Shown: positions 19,676-28,591, counted from the stretch's first letter. The stretch: 64,000 bases of DNA from Streptosporangium brasiliense (GCF_030811595.1 NZ_JAUSRB010000001.1:620001-684000); one strand, 5' to 3'. Notes: a model not told the origin generated them from the sequence alone. Made by a program: numbers and translations.

Positions 19676-20344
19676 GTGCTTGCCGCCGTGGCCGTCTGCC
19701 CGCATCCTCCGCTGCTGATCCCCGAGCTGGCCGGTGCCGCGGCCCCGGAGCTCGACGAGCTCCGGGCGGCCTGCGCCGCCGCACTGGGCGCCCTGCGGGA
19801 CTGCGCGCCCGACACGATCGTGGTGGTCGGCGGCGCCGACCGGGCCGGAGTCCATGGCGCCGACGCCGCCGGGAGCCTCGCGCCATGGGGCGCCGACGTC
19901 CGGGTCGGCGCCGGTGAGCCCGTCCTGCCGCTCTCCCTGTCGGTCGGCCGCTGGCTGCTGGAGCGGGAGGGGATGGCGGCCTCGCGGTTCCACGCCGTGC
20001 CGTTCGACGCCTCCGCGGAGACGTGCGCCGCGCTCGGCGCGCGGCTGGCGGACGCGCCCGGCCGGGTGGCGATGCTGGTCATGGCCGACGGCTCCGCCCG
20101 CCTCACCGAGAAATCCCCCGGATACCTGGATCCCCGCGCGCAGCCGTACAACGCCGCGATCGTCGGGGCGCTGGCCCGGGGCGAGGTCCCGGAGCTGGAT
20201 CCCGGCGAGGCCGCCGAGCTGTGGGTCGCCGGCCGTGCGGCCCTCCAGGTCCTCGCCGGAGCGGGCGGCTCCCTGAACGGCGAGGTGCTCTACGACGACG
20301 CCCCCTACGGGGTGGGCTACTTCGTCGCCCGCTGGGTGGAGTGA
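19676..20344 (+). CDS. Class III extradiol dioxygenase subunit B-like (MEMO-fold) protein
   Basis: A 222-residue protein of the class III extradiol dioxygenase/MEMO fold, usually encoded between miaB and miaA in actinobacteria. It opens MLAAVAVCPHPPLLIPELAG, where CPHPP carries the first conserved His. TIVVVGGADRAGVHG is a central strand-loop and VMADGSARLTEKSPG lies where the active-site loop would be. Whether it keeps a metal site is unclear. The conserved linkage to tRNA-modification genes is known, but its reaction is not. GTG 19676 is set by the -10 spacing. Confidence 0.82.
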   Translation: MLAAVAVCPHPPLLIPELAGAAAPELDELRAACAAALGALRDCAPDTIVVVGGADRAGVHGADAAGSLAPWGADVRVGAGEPVLPLSLSVGRWLLEREGMAASRFHAVPFDASAETCAALGARLADAPGRVAMLVMADGSARLTEKSPGYLDPRAQPYNAAIVGALARGEVPELDPGEAAELWVAGRAALQVLAGAGGSLNGEVLYDDAPYGVGYFVARWVE

Positions 20345-20425
20345 TCCCCGGCCGGTGACCGGCGCGTTCTCCGCGGAGGGGGACGGCCCCGCGTCCGCCC
20401 CGTGTCCCGTCCGCACGCCGATCGT

Positions 20426-20459
20426 TTGGACAGAAAGTCCAAATTGGACTTATTGTCCT
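20426..20459 (+). promoter_or_regulatory. Tandem GGAC-N5-GTCC operator before the YheO-like regulator
   Basis: GGAC-AGAAA-GTCC (20428-20440) and GGAC-TTATT-GTCC (20446-20458) are two dyads 18 bp apart; between them GTCCAAATTGGAC (20437-20449) is itself an inverted repeat. The array ends 5 nt before the regulator's ATG. TTGGAC (20426-20431) and TATTGT (20451-20456) could be -35 and -10 at 19-nt spacing. The layout suggests autoregulation by the downstream gene. Confidence 0.6.
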
Positions 20460-20463
20460 AACC

Positions 20464-21081
20464 ATGAACGATCCGAGGGTGGCGCAGTGGTCGCCCGTGT
20501 GCGCGGCGATCGCCGCCCTGCTCGCCCCGCACGCCGAAGTCGTCCTGCACGACCCGGAGCGGGACGAGATCCTGGCGATCTGGAACCCGATGTCCGGGCG
20601 GGAGCCCGGCGACCCCTCGCTGCTCGGCGAGCTCGACCGGCTGACCCCCTCCCCGTCGGGGGTGTACGGGCCCTACGAGAAGCTGCTCGCCGACGGCCGG
20701 CGGCTGTCCTCGGTGAGCGCGGTCGTCACCGGCGCCGAGGGGCGCCCCTCGGCGCTGCTGTGCGTCAACGTCGACCGCACCCCGCTGGACCAGGCCGCCG
20801 CCCTGCTCACCGCCTTCGCCGCGCCCGTCACCGAACGGCCGGGGGCGCTGTTCGAGCAGGACTGGACCGAACGGGTGGCCGAGACCGTGGGCGCCTTCGT
20901 CCGTGACCGCGGGCGTCCGCTGGAGCAGCTCACCAGGGAGGACCGCCTGGCCGTGCTGGCCGAGCTCGACCGGCTCGGCGTGTTCGGCGTGCGGCGGGCC
21001 GTTCCGGTGGTGGCCAGGGCGCTGCGGGTGTCCCGTTCAACCGTCTACACCCTGCTGTCCGATCTCAGGAGCACGCCATGA
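20464..21081 (+). CDS. YheO/DauR-type transcriptional regulator (PAS-like plus HTH)
   Basis: A 205-residue regulator. Residues about 8-120 form a YheO-type PAS-like sensor domain (APHAEVVLHDPERDEILAIWN, LLCVNVDRTPLD). Residues about 150-202 form an HTH (LGVFGVRRAVPVVARAL, VSRSTVYTLLSDL). The family includes DauR, which controls D-arginine use in Pseudomonas. It is preceded directly by paired GGAC-N5-GTCC dyads, and its last codon overlaps the aminotransferase ATG (ATGA), so the two genes form a translationally coupled pair. A link to an amino acid ligand is inferred from the family and the partner enzyme. Confidence 0.85.
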   Translation: MNDPRVAQWSPVCAAIAALLAPHAEVVLHDPERDEILAIWNPMSGREPGDPSLLGELDRLTPSPSGVYGPYEKLLADGRRLSSVSAVVTGAEGRPSALLCVNVDRTPLDQAAALLTAFAAPVTERPGALFEQDWTERVAETVGAFVRDRGRPLEQLTREDRLAVLAELDRLGVFGVRRAVPVVARALRVSRSTVYTLLSDLRSTP

Positions 21082-22211
21082 CCTTCCTGCCCGACTTCAA
21101 GCTGGAGACCCACTTCTCCCGGTGGGAGTTCGCCGCCCGCCACCACCTGACCGCCTCGGACGCGGAGACCATGTCGATGGCGGAGCTGCTCGCGCTCGCC
21201 GACGACGAGGACCGCCGGGCCTGGGCGGAGCTGCGGCTCGGCTACACCGAGACGTTCGGCGACCCCGGCCTGCGGGAGGCGATCGCGGCCACCTACACCG
21301 GTGTGCGGCCCCAGGACGTCCTGTGCTTCGCCGGCGCGGAGGAGGGCATCTACCTGGCGATGCGGGTCCTGCTCGGCCCCGGCGGCCACGCCGTCGTGAT
21401 CACCCCGAACTACCAGGCGGCCGAGACGGTCCCGCTGTCGCTGTGCGAGGTCACCGGGGTGGCGCTGGACGCCGGACGGGACTTCGCCCTCGACATCGGG
21501 GCGGTCGAGGCGGCGCTGCGGCCCAACACCCGGGTGGTCTCGGTGAACTTCCCCAACAACCCGACGGGGAAGCTGATCCCGGAGGCCGACTTCCGGCGCC
21601 TGGTGGAGCTGTGCGACGCGCGGGGGATCCGCCTGTTCAGCGACGAGGTCTACCGCGGGCTGGAGCTCGACCCCGCGCGCGTCCTGCCGCAGGCCGCCGA
21701 CCTGTCCCCCCGGGCGCTGTCGCTCAACGTGGTCTCCAAGGCGTACGGCCTGCCCGGGCTGCGGGTCGGCTGGATCGCCTGCCGCGACCCCGAGCTGCTG
21801 AGCAGGCTGGAGCGGGCCAAGCACTACACCTCCATCTGCAACGCGGCGCCGAGCGAGATCCTCGCCCGGATCGCGGTGAAGTCACGGGAGGCGATCCTGG
21901 CCCGCAACCGCGGGATCATCGCCGCCAACCTGCCGCTCTTCGACGCCTTCTTCGCCGAGTTCGCCGATCTGTTCGAGTGGGCGCCGCCCGAGGGCGGCTG
22001 CGTCTGCTTCCCCCGCTACCTGGGGCCCGGCTCGGTGGACGACTTCTGCGAGAGCCTGGTCGAGGAGGCCGGCGTGCTGCTGCTGCCCTCGGGCCTCTAT
22101 CGCTCCGAGCTCACCGACGTCCCCGCCGACCGCTTCCGCCTGGGGGTGGGCCGGCACGGGGCTCAGGAGGGGCTCGACGCCTTCGCCGCCTGGCTGCGCG
22201 CCCGCCGGTGA
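21078..22211 (+). CDS. PLP-dependent aminotransferase, class I/II
   Basis: A 377-residue fold-type I aminotransferase. [11 protein letters not shown] is the conserved Asn/Pro loop, [10 protein letters not shown] the Asp/Tyr pair contacting [17 protein letters not shown] contains the Schiff-base Lys221 and RLGVGR near the end carries the substrate-carboxylate Arg. The N-terminus ([31 protein letters not shown]) resembles a subgroup that also includes capreomycidine-synthase-like enzymes. It is coupled to the regulator by a 4-nt overlap and overlaps the convergent RNase Z gene by 49 bp. The substrate is unknown. Confidence 0.85.
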   Translation: MTFLPDFKLETHFSRWEFAARHHLTASDAETMSMAELLALADDEDRRAWAELRLGYTETFGDPGLREAIAATYTGVRPQDVLCFAGAEEGIYLAMRVLLGPGGHAVVITPNYQAAETVPLSLCEVTGVALDAGRDFALDIGAVEAALRPNTRVVSVNFPNNPTGKLIPEADFRRLVELCDARGIRLFSDEVYRGLELDPARVLPQAADLSPRALSLNVVSKAYGLPGLRVGWIACRDPELLSRLERAKHYTSICNAAPSEILARIAVKSREAILARNRGIIAANLPLFDAFFAEFADLFEWAPPEGGCVCFPRYLGPGSVDDFCESLVEEAGVLLLPSGLYRSELTDVPADRFRLGVGRHGAQEGLDAFAAWLRARR

Positions 22212-23143
22212 GAGGTCCCGTGGTCCCGCCGGGGGACGGGGACGCGCATCAGGTCATGGGCGAGGACGACGTCGCCGTCGAAGGACCCGTGGGCCTCCTC
22301 CAGGAAGCGGGGCCCGTCGCCGGCGTCGTAGCGTTCGGAGAAGTGGGTCAGGACCAGGCTGCGGGCGCCGGACTCGGCGGCGATCCGGCCCGCCTGGGCG
22401 GCGGTCAGATGGCCGTACTCCTCGGCCAGCCTGGCCTCGGAGGACAGGAACGTCGACTCGATGATCAGTAGGTCCACGCCCTCGGCGAGGGCGAACGCGC
22501 CCTCGCACAGCCGGGTGTCCATGATGAACGCCGCGCTCTGGCCGGGCCGGGGCTCGCTGCAGTCGGCCAGGTGGACGACGGACCCGTCCGGGGCGGTCGC
22601 CGTGCCGGTGCGCTGCAGCTCGCCGACCGACGGGCCGCCGATCCCCCGTTCGGCGAGGAGCTCGGGGAGCATCCGGCGGCCGTCCGGCTCGTCGAGGCGG
22701 TAGCCGTAGGATTCGACGGGATGGGAGAGCGGGCGCGCGGTGAGCGTCACCGGGCCCGCCTCGAAGGCCGCGACCGGCCCGGAGAGCGGACGCTCGGCGA
22801 TCACCGAGGTGTCGGCGAAGGAGCTGGCGTGGCGCAGGCGGCGCCAGTAGGTCTCACCGCCGGCGGGATAGGCCGCCTGGACCTGGTGGGCGACGCCGTC
22901 CCGGGCGATGCGCTGGACGATCCCGGGGACCCCCAGGCAGTGGTCGCCGTGGAAGTGGGTCACGCAGATCCAGGTGATGTCGTGGGAGCCGACGCCCGCG
23001 TGGAGCATCTGGCGCTGGGTGCCCTCGCCGGGGTCGAACAGGAAGCCCTGACCGTCCCAGCGCAGGAGATATCCGTTGTGGTTACGGTGGCGGGTGGGCA
23101 CCGCGCTTGAGGTGCCGAGGACGACGAGTTCGCGAAGGGACAC
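22163..23143 (-). CDS. rnz: Ribonuclease Z (tRNA 3'-end processing)
   Basis: A 326-residue metallo-beta-lactamase-fold nuclease that cuts the 3' trailer from tRNA precursors. It begins [20 protein letters not shown], has the zinc motif [10 protein letters not shown], the histidine arm region and HFSERY near the end. GTG 23143 (MSLREL) is chosen because TACCAT ends 7 nt upstream; ATG 23152 would add three residues and overlap the start codon of the divergent methyltransferase. It converges on the aminotransferase with a 49-bp overlap. No close alternative function. Confidence 0.93.
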   Translation of the reverse strand: MSLRELVVLGTSSAVPTRHRNHNGYLLRWDGQGFLFDPGEGTQRQMLHAGVGSHDITWICVTHFHGDHCLGVPGIVQRIARDGVAHQVQAAYPAGGETYWRRLRHASSFADTSVIAERPLSGPVAAFEAGPVTLTARPLSHPVESYGYRLDEPDGRRMLPELLAERGIGGPSVGELQRTGTATAPDGSVVHLADCSEPRPGQSAAFIMDTRLCEGAFALAEGVDLLIIESTFLSSEARLAEEYGHLTAAQAGRIAAESGARSLVLTHFSERYDAGDGPRFLEEAHGSFDGDVVLAHDLMRVPVPRRDHGTSHRRARSQAAKASSPS

Positions 23144-23150
23144 AGTCCAC

Positions 23151-23678
23151 ATGGTAGGAACCGTGGCGTTCGGGAGTGTCCCGACACCGCTGGGGGACAT
23201 GCTCGTCGCCGTCACGGAGGCCGGCGTGGCCGGGGTCGGCTGGAGCAGCCGGGAGGGGCTCAGGGCCCGCATCCTGGAGGGGCTCAAGCTGGTCGAGGTG
23301 GACGACCCCGGCCGGACGGCCGCGGCACTCGGCGAGCTGGCCGGATACTACGCGGGCGACCTGCGGGCCTTCAGCGTCCCGGTGGACTGGCGGCTGACCT
23401 CGCCGGTGCAGCGCAGGGTGCTCGGCACGCTGTACGAGACGGTGGCCTACGGCCAGGCCGTGACCTACGGCGAGCTCGCCGCGCGGAGCGGGACCGGGGT
23501 GCCCGCGCGCGCGATCGGATCGATCATGGGGGCCAACCCCATCCCCATCATCGTCCCGTGCCACCGGGTCGTCGCCGGGAACGGGCTGGGCGGTTTCAGC
23601 GGGGGAGAGGGCGTGGAGTCCAAGCGGTGGCTGCTGACCATGGAGGGCTACCTGCAGCCGACACTCGACTGGGACTGA
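23151..23678 (+). CDS. ogt: Methylated-DNA-protein cysteine methyltransferase
   Basis: A 175-residue Ogt-type suicide enzyme that removes O6-alkyl groups from guanine. [11 protein letters not shown] contains the acceptor cysteine (Cys137 from ATG 23151), with the helix-turn-helix region [28 protein letters not shown] before it and GGFSGG after it. The true start may be GTG 23163 ([11 protein letters not shown]). Its start lies within 8-20 bp of the divergent rnz start, so promoters and coding ends must overlap. A hairpin follows the stop. It is a direct-repair gene near, but not in, the recA region. Confidence 0.93.
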   Translation: MVGTVAFGSVPTPLGDMLVAVTEAGVAGVGWSSREGLRARILEGLKLVEVDDPGRTAAALGELAGYYAGDLRAFSVPVDWRLTSPVQRRVLGTLYETVAYGQAVTYGELAARSGTGVPARAIGSIMGANPIPIIVPCHRVVAGNGLGGFSGGEGVESKRWLLTMEGYLQPTLDWD

Positions 23679-23719
23679 ACCGGTCGGGGCCGGTCGGGGC
23701 CGGGCGGGACGCGCGGGAG

Positions 23720-23743
23720 CCGCCCGGGGGCTTCGCCGGGCGG
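23720..23743. terminator. Bidirectional hairpin between ogt and the antitoxin-like gene
   Basis: CCGCCCGG (23720-23727) pairs perfectly with CCGGGCGG (23736-23743) over 8 nt. It lies between two convergent stops (23678 and 23766). Confidence 0.6.
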
Positions 23744-23765
23744 TCCGCGTCAGAAGTCGCATCGC

Positions 23766-24113
23766 TCAACCGGTGTGCGGAGGCCGGCCGGCCTCACCGG
23801 AGCTCCGAGGCGCGCCTGTCTCGCCAGGGGCCTGGGACGTCCCGGTCTCGCCAAGGGACTGTGAGGTGTCGGGCTCGCCAGGGACCCGGGGCGTGACCGT
23901 CTCGCCGGGGGCCGGGGACGTCCCGGTCCGGCCGTCGATCATGTCCGCCCGCTGCCTGGCCTGATCAGCCGCGGCGTCGATGTACTGGTCGTACTTGCCG
24001 CCTGTCTTGTCCTTGGCCATCTGTGCTGCCTTGTCGATGCCCTGGTTGGCGAGCTCTTCGGCCTTGGCGCCGTGCTCGCCGAGCATGCTCCGGAACTTGT
24101 CGAAGATCGACAT
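23766..24113 (-). CDS. MT0933-like antitoxin family protein with 9-residue repeats
   Basis: A 115-residue hydrophilic protein. Residues 1-60 (MSIFDKFRSMLGEHG, KAAQMAKDKTGGKYDQYIDAA) match the MT0933/Rv0909 'antitoxin' family, small proteins named after a proposed M. tuberculosis toxin-antitoxin pair. The rest is a 9-residue repeat (PGETGTSQA-like) encoded by 27-bp units at 23818, 23845, 23872 and 23899. ATG 24113 has GGGGGA upstream. No toxin gene is adjacent, so it is either an orphan or not an antitoxin at all; many members lack a partner. Confidence 0.8.
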   Translation of the reverse strand: MSIFDKFRSMLGEHGAKAEELANQGIDKAAQMAKDKTGGKYDQYIDAAADQARQRADMIDGRTGTSPAPGETVTPRVPGEPDTSQSLGETGTSQAPGETGAPRSSGEAGRPPHTG

Positions 24114-24282
24114 AGGCTGTTCCCCCAATTACCGTGATGCGAACTGATGGGGCAAAAGGACCGGTTTGATGGCTTCTTGATGGGATATGTCCGGTTCTGG
24201 GTCCGGGGAAACGGAAACCCGTGTCAAAAGACGTCCCGCGGTCCCGCCGAGCACCGTCTCTCATGCACCCCTGATGAGTTGA

Positions 24283-24288
24283 CACACT
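24283..24288 (+). promoter_or_regulatory. Putative -10 hexamer of miaA (leaderless)
   Basis: CACACT is followed by 6 nt (tgtccc) and GTG 24295, identical in hexamer and spacing to the DUF3046 promoter. The rest of the 24114-24282 spacer shows nothing else I can name. Confidence 0.4.
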
Positions 24289-24294
24289 TGTCCC

Positions 24295-25200
24295 GTGCGT
24301 CAACTACCAGTCATCGCCGTCATCGGGCCCACGGCGGCCGGGAAGTCCGATCTCGCCGTGGACCTCGCCCTCGAACTGGGGGGCGAGGTCATCAACGCCG
24401 ACTCCATGCAGCTCTACCGGGGAATGGACATCGGAACGGCGAAGCTGTCCCTGGCCGAGCGCCGTGGGGTCCCGCACCATCTGCTCGACATCTGGGACGT
24501 GACCAGGACCGCGAGTGTGGCCGAATACCAGGCGCTGGTCCGGCCGATCATCGACGGCCTGCGGGACAGGGACGTCGTGCCGATCCTGGTGGGCGGTTCC
24601 GGACTCTACGTGCGGGCCGCCCTCGACGGCCTGGAGTTCCCCGGCACCGATCCGGAGATCCGCGCCCGGCTGGAGGCGGAGCTGGAGCGCACGGGCCCGG
24701 CGCCGCTGTACGAGCGCCTCCGCGAGTGCGACCCCAGGGCCGCCGAGGCGATCCTGCCCGGCAACGGCCGCAGGATCGTCCGCGCGCTGGAGGTCGTCGA
24801 GTTCTCCGGACGGCCGTTCTCGGCCACGATGCCGTCCTACGACGCCGTCTACGACAGCGTGCAGCTGGGCGTGGAGGTGCCCAGAGAGGTGCTGGACGCG
24901 CGGGTCGCCTCGCGGGTGGAGCGCATGTGGGAGGCCGGGCTGGTGGCGGAGGTCCGGGAGCTCGCCGCGCGGGGGCTCGCCGGGGGCCGTACGGCCAGCC
25001 GCGCGCTCGGCTACGCCCAGGTGCTGCGCTTCCTCGACGGGGAGTGGACCGAGCGGCAGGCGATGGAGGAGACGGTACGGGCGACGCGCAGGTTCGTCCG
25101 CCGTCAGGAGTCGTGGTTCCGCCGCGACCCCCGGGTGGTCTGGCTCCCCCAGCAGGCTCCGGACCTCCTCGACCAGGCGCTCGCGCGGGTGCGCCGGTGA
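24295..25200 (+). CDS. miaA: tRNA dimethylallyltransferase MiaA
   Basis: A 301-residue enzyme that transfers dimethylallyl from DMAPP to A37 of tRNAs reading UNN codons, making the substrate of MiaB. GPTAAGKS (residues 11-18) is the phosphate loop, [18 protein letters not shown] holds the catalytic Asp/Ser/Gln cluster and GGSGLYVRA is conserved. The C-terminal [18 protein letters not shown] contacts tRNA. GTG 24295 fits the leaderless -10. miaB lies 5 kb upstream and dapF follows, the usual actinobacterial neighbourhood. Confidence 0.96.
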   Translation: MRQLPVIAVIGPTAAGKSDLAVDLALELGGEVINADSMQLYRGMDIGTAKLSLAERRGVPHHLLDIWDVTRTASVAEYQALVRPIIDGLRDRDVVPILVGGSGLYVRAALDGLEFPGTDPEIRARLEAELERTGPAPLYERLRECDPRAAEAILPGNGRRIVRALEVVEFSGRPFSATMPSYDAVYDSVQLGVEVPREVLDARVASRVERMWEAGLVAEVRELAARGLAGGRTASRALGYAQVLRFLDGEWTERQAMEETVRATRRFVRRQESWFRRDPRVVWLPQQAPDLLDQALARVRR

Positions 25201-25282
25201 CCTCGGCGGCGCGGGGGCCGGGGGGCCGCCGGGGCGCCGGGGCGGGCCCCCGCTCGCCGCGGGAGCTGTGACGGACAGGGCC

Positions 25283-25288
25283 TAGAGT
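25283..25288 (+). promoter_or_regulatory. Putative -10 hexamer of dapF (leaderless)
   Basis: TAGAGT is followed by 6 nt and ATG 25295. Confidence 0.5.
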
Positions 25289-25294
25289 CGGAAT

Positions 25295-26101
25295 ATGCGA
25301 TTCGCAAAGGGACACGGAACCGAGAACGACTTCGTCATACTTCCCGACCCCGACGGTGAGCTGGAGCTGTCGGCCGCGCTCGTGGCCGCGGTGTGCGACC
25401 GGCGCGCCGGGATCGGCGCCGACGGCGTGCTGCACGTGATGCCGACGAAGCTCAGCCCCGAGGTGGCCGACCAGGCGGATGCGGCCGAGTGGTTCATGGA
25501 CTATCGCAACGCCGACGGCGGCATCCCCGAGATGTGCGGCAACGGCGTGCGGGTCTTCGCCCGCTACCTGGTCGAGGCGGGGCTGGCGGGGCCGGGTGAG
25601 TTCGGGGTGGCGACCCGGGCGGGGGTCAAGCGCGTACGGCTGGCGGAGACCGGCGACGTGACCGTCGACATGGGGCTGCCCCGGCTGCTGGGCGGCAGCC
25701 GCACGTCCGTGGCGGGCCGGGAGTACGAGGGCCTCCACGTCGACATGGGCAACCCCCACCTGGCCTGCGTCATCGGCGACCCGGTGGCCCAGCTCGACCT
25801 GAGCCACCAGCCCGCGTTCGACCCGGAGATCTTCCCGGCCGGGGTGAACATCGAGCTGCTCAACCCGGTGGGGCCGCGCCGGGTCGTGGTGCGGGTCTTC
25901 GAGCGGGGCTCGGGCGAGACGCGCTCCTGCGGCACCGGCGCGGTCGCCTCGGCCGTGGCCGCCGCGCAGCTGTCCGGAGAGACCACCGGCACCTGGGCGG
26001 TCGAGGTCCTGGGCGGCACCGTGACGGTCACGCTCGACGAGCACACCAGCTATCTGTCCGGCCCCGCCACTCTGGTCGCTTCGGGCGAACTCACCCTGTG
26101 A
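25295..26101 (+). CDS. dapF: Diaminopimelate epimerase
   Basis: A 268-residue PLP-independent epimerase interconverting LL- and meso-diaminopimelate for lysine and peptidoglycan synthesis. The paired catalytic cysteines are Cys81 in MCGNGVRVFARY and Cys212 in RSCGTGAVASA. KGHGTENDFVI at the start and ERGSGETRSC are family-typical. Length is normal. It follows miaA by 94 bp, but the -10 at 25283 suggests its own leaderless transcript. Its presence fits an organism with meso-DAP or a lysine DAP pathway. Confidence 0.96.
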   Translation: MRFAKGHGTENDFVILPDPDGELELSAALVAAVCDRRAGIGADGVLHVMPTKLSPEVADQADAAEWFMDYRNADGGIPEMCGNGVRVFARYLVEAGLAGPGEFGVATRAGVKRVRLAETGDVTVDMGLPRLLGGSRTSVAGREYEGLHVDMGNPHLACVIGDPVAQLDLSHQPAFDPEIFPAGVNIELLNPVGPRRVVVRVFERGSGETRSCGTGAVASAVAAAQLSGETTGTWAVEVLGGTVTVTLDEHTSYLSGPATLVASGELTL

Positions 26102-26162
26102 GGGCACACCCGTGAGCCGAGTCGTTTGGGGCATGCTCGCCGACCTGGCAGACTGACGTCCC

Positions 26163-28439
26163 ATGGACGTGGACATCTGGGCCTGGGTCGGCGACACCCA
26201 GCGGCAACTGCACGAAGCCGGGCACACCGGTCTGGCCATGGCGATCGGCGATGTGCCCGCGCAGGCGCTGGAGGGCCGATACTCGCAGCTCGACGTGCTC
26301 GCGCCGGCCATCGCGCAGCAGGCGGAGAACCTGGAGCTGCCCTGGCTTGAGTTCTACGCCCGTTACTGGCACCTCATCGGCCGCGTCGGCGACCGGGCCC
26401 AGGGCGCGGTCGCGATGGCCGACGCGGAGACGCTCGTCGAGTTCGCCGGGCGCGAAGACGTCCGTGAGTGCCCGGCCGCCCCCGGCGCCGTCATCGCGCT
26501 GGCCGTCGCGCAGGCCAACACCGACGGCCCCGGCTACGCGGCCGAGCGGCTGGCGGCCCTGGCCGCCGCCGAGGTCGGCCCTGAATCGCTGGCCTTCTCC
26601 GCCATCGCCGAGCAGTACGTCGCGGCCCTGATGGACGCCGGCCGGGGCGCGGAGGCGGTCATCCACGCCGAGTCCGCCGTGGCGAGGCTGGGCGACGCCG
26701 GCCGCGAGGCGAGCTGGGAGCTGGGCGCGGCCTCGGTCCGCGCGCTCCTGGCCGCCGGCCGCGCGCAGGACGCGCTCACCGCGCTCGACGCCGCGACGGG
26801 GTTCAAGCCCGACGACCCGGTGGCCAAGCCGCACCGTGAGGGCGTGCTGCGCGCGCTCGTGCTCGCCACCCTGGGCCAGGTGCAGGAGTCCGTCGACGCC
26901 CTGCCCGACCTCGACGTGGTCGGCGAGCACCCGCGCGACTGGGTCGAGTGGACGCACGCCATCCGCGAGCTCGCCGGGTCCGGCCGGATCACCAACAGCT
27001 GGCAGCTCGGCCGGGTGCTCAAGCAGTGGATCGACTACTTCGCCATGATGGGCGGCTACCGCGCGCGGGTCGACCTCGCGCTCGTCGCCGGTGACCTGGC
27101 CATCGCCCGGCAGGGTGTGTGGCAGGCCCGCCTGCTGGCCGAGGTCGCCGAGTCCGCCGCCGGTGAGCTCAAGGCCCCCGGTGACGTCGCCGAGCGGATC
27201 GCCGCGCTGCGCGCCGCCGCCGACGGGACCACCCCGAAGGAGGCCCCCGGTCCGCAGGCCGAGCTGGTCGGCTACTTCGACGCCGCCGACGGCTTCAACG
27301 CCGACCCCGAAGACTGGGTGGGCTGGCTGGCCCCGCTGTCCGGGCAGGACCTGGCGGCCACCCGCCGGCACACCACCACGATGGGCTTCCTCGGTTACCC
27401 CGCCAAGGGCGCCGACGTCTACTGGACCATGCTGGTCGAGTCCGGCGGCATCGAGACCGCCGACCCGCAGGACGTCTCCTACCTCACCGGTCTGCTGATC
27501 GAGGCCCGCCAGGACGAGCGCCTGGAGCAGATGGCCGAGCGGCTCCCCGACGCCCAGCGCCATCTGGCCCTGGGCCGCCTGCACCGCGCCCGGGAGCGCT
27601 GGGAGCAGGCCGCGGCCGAGGGGGAGGCGGCGGTCGCCGCCGGCGCGGGCGCCGAGGCGAGCCGGCTGTGGTCGATGGCGGTGCAGCAGACCGGCGACAA
27701 CGCTAAGGGCGCCAAGATCCTGCGTGACCTCCTCGACGCCGGGGAGGTCGAGCAGGAGGACATCTGGCGGATGATCACCATGGCGACGGCCGCCGAGGAC
27801 TGGGAGACCGTCCGCGCGGGCGCCGCCGCGGTCGGCATGCCGCTGCAGTCGACCGAGGGGCCGATCGAGGAGGAGATGGGCCTGGTGCGCATCATCCTGC
27901 CCGCCCCCGACGGCAGCCAGCGCGCGGTCATCAGCGTGCGCACCGGTCCGGCGACCGCCCGCCTGGCCATCCCGCAGCCCCCCGGCATGGACTACAACGC
28001 CGGCGACCTGGTGGTCTTCGACCCGCAGCTGCTGGAGCCGATCCCGGAGAAGCCCGAGGACCAGGAGGGTTTCATCCCGCCGTTCGCCGCGGTCAGCATG
28101 CTCCGTCCGGGCGGTTACACGAGCTGGTTCTTCGACGGCGCGGCCCCCAGCGAGGCCGACTGGACCGAGTTCAACGACGTCATGGCCGAGCGCGGCTGGC
28201 CGATGTGGGTTTACAGCGACGAGAACTACACCGTGACCCACCCGACCTCGGGTGAGCGGCTGCCCGGCGTGTTCGGCTGGGTCGCGGTCCCGCCGGACGT
28301 CACGCCGGTCGAGGTGGACGCGCTGCTCGACGACGCCACCGAGCGCTGGGTGCACCCGCTGGCCTGGCTCGACCTGGCCAAGGCCGTCGACGTCGAGGTG
28401 GAGCGGCACGAGCGCATCACCAAGGAGTACGGCCTGTAG
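26163..28439 (+). CDS. Large helical-repeat (TPR-like) protein of unknown function
   Basis: I do not recognise this 758-residue acidic protein. It has no signal peptide, membrane segment or catalytic motif. Residues about 1-550 are alternating Ala-rich helices (GYAAERLAALAAAEVG, AGRGAEAVIHAESAVARLG, RWEQAAAEGEAAVAAGAGAEA) resembling degenerate TPRs. Residues about 560-758 look like an alpha/beta domain (GLVRIILPAPDGSQRAVISV, VFGWVAVPPDVTPVEVDALL). Codon use is strongly actinobacterial. CAGACT lies 8 nt before ATG 26163. A scaffold or regulatory role is only inference. Confidence 0.75.
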   Translation: MDVDIWAWVGDTQRQLHEAGHTGLAMAIGDVPAQALEGRYSQLDVLAPAIAQQAENLELPWLEFYARYWHLIGRVGDRAQGAVAMADAETLVEFAGREDVRECPAAPGAVIALAVAQANTDGPGYAAERLAALAAAEVGPESLAFSAIAEQYVAALMDAGRGAEAVIHAESAVARLGDAGREASWELGAASVRALLAAGRAQDALTALDAATGFKPDDPVAKPHREGVLRALVLATLGQVQESVDALPDLDVVGEHPRDWVEWTHAIRELAGSGRITNSWQLGRVLKQWIDYFAMMGGYRARVDLALVAGDLAIARQGVWQARLLAEVAESAAGELKAPGDVAERIAALRAAADGTTPKEAPGPQAELVGYFDAADGFNADPEDWVGWLAPLSGQDLAATRRHTTTMGFLGYPAKGADVYWTMLVESGGIETADPQDVSYLTGLLIEARQDERLEQMAERLPDAQRHLALGRLHRARERWEQAAAEGEAAVAAGAGAEASRLWSMAVQQTGDNAKGAKILRDLLDAGEVEQEDIWRMITMATAAEDWETVRAGAAAVGMPLQSTEGPIEEEMGLVRIILPAPDGSQRAVISVRTGPATARLAIPQPPGMDYNAGDLVVFDPQLLEPIPEKPEDQEGFIPPFAAVSMLRPGGYTSWFFDGAAPSEADWTEFNDVMAERGWPMWVYSDENYTVTHPTSGERLPGVFGWVAVPPDVTPVEVDALLDDATERWVHPLAWLDLAKAVDVEVERHERITKEYGL

Positions 28440-28448
28440 GCGGGCTCT

Positions 28449-28471
28449 CCGGCGGCTCTGAGCGCCGCCGG
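28449..28471 (+). terminator. Hairpin after the TPR-like gene
   Basis: CCGGCGGC (28449-28456) pairs perfectly with GCCGCCGG (28464-28471) over a 7-nt loop, 10 nt beyond the stop. Confidence 0.65.
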
Positions 28472-28543
28472 GGCCGCGCGCCGGTCCGACCGCCGCGCGG
28501 GGCCCCGGCTCCCGGGCGCCCGGCCGCCGGCTCCGGACTCACC

Positions 28544-28579
28544 GCACCGCCCGTGAGGCGACCCCCTCACGGACGGTGC
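28544..28579 (+). terminator. Second hairpin before the SDR gene
   Basis: GCACCG-C-CCGTGAGG (28544-28558) pairs with CCTCACGG-A-CGGTGC (28565-28579) over 6 nt: 14 pairs with one mismatch. It lies immediately upstream of the SDR -10, so it is either a backup terminator or an operator-like dyad. Confidence 0.5.
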
Positions 28580-28591
28580 GCTCCCCGCCTC

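Noticed and set aside
19173..20416. Minus-strand ORFs encoding a PPYGRTGTA-like 9-residue repeat
   Set aside because: They read through the 27-bp minisatellite and the antisense of the extradiol-like gene; no start signal, and the adjacent 31-bp repeat is not a codon multiple.
24279..24284. TTGACA as a -35 box for miaA
   Set aside because: A -10 at 17 nt would fall inside the coding region; the CACACT hexamer fits better.
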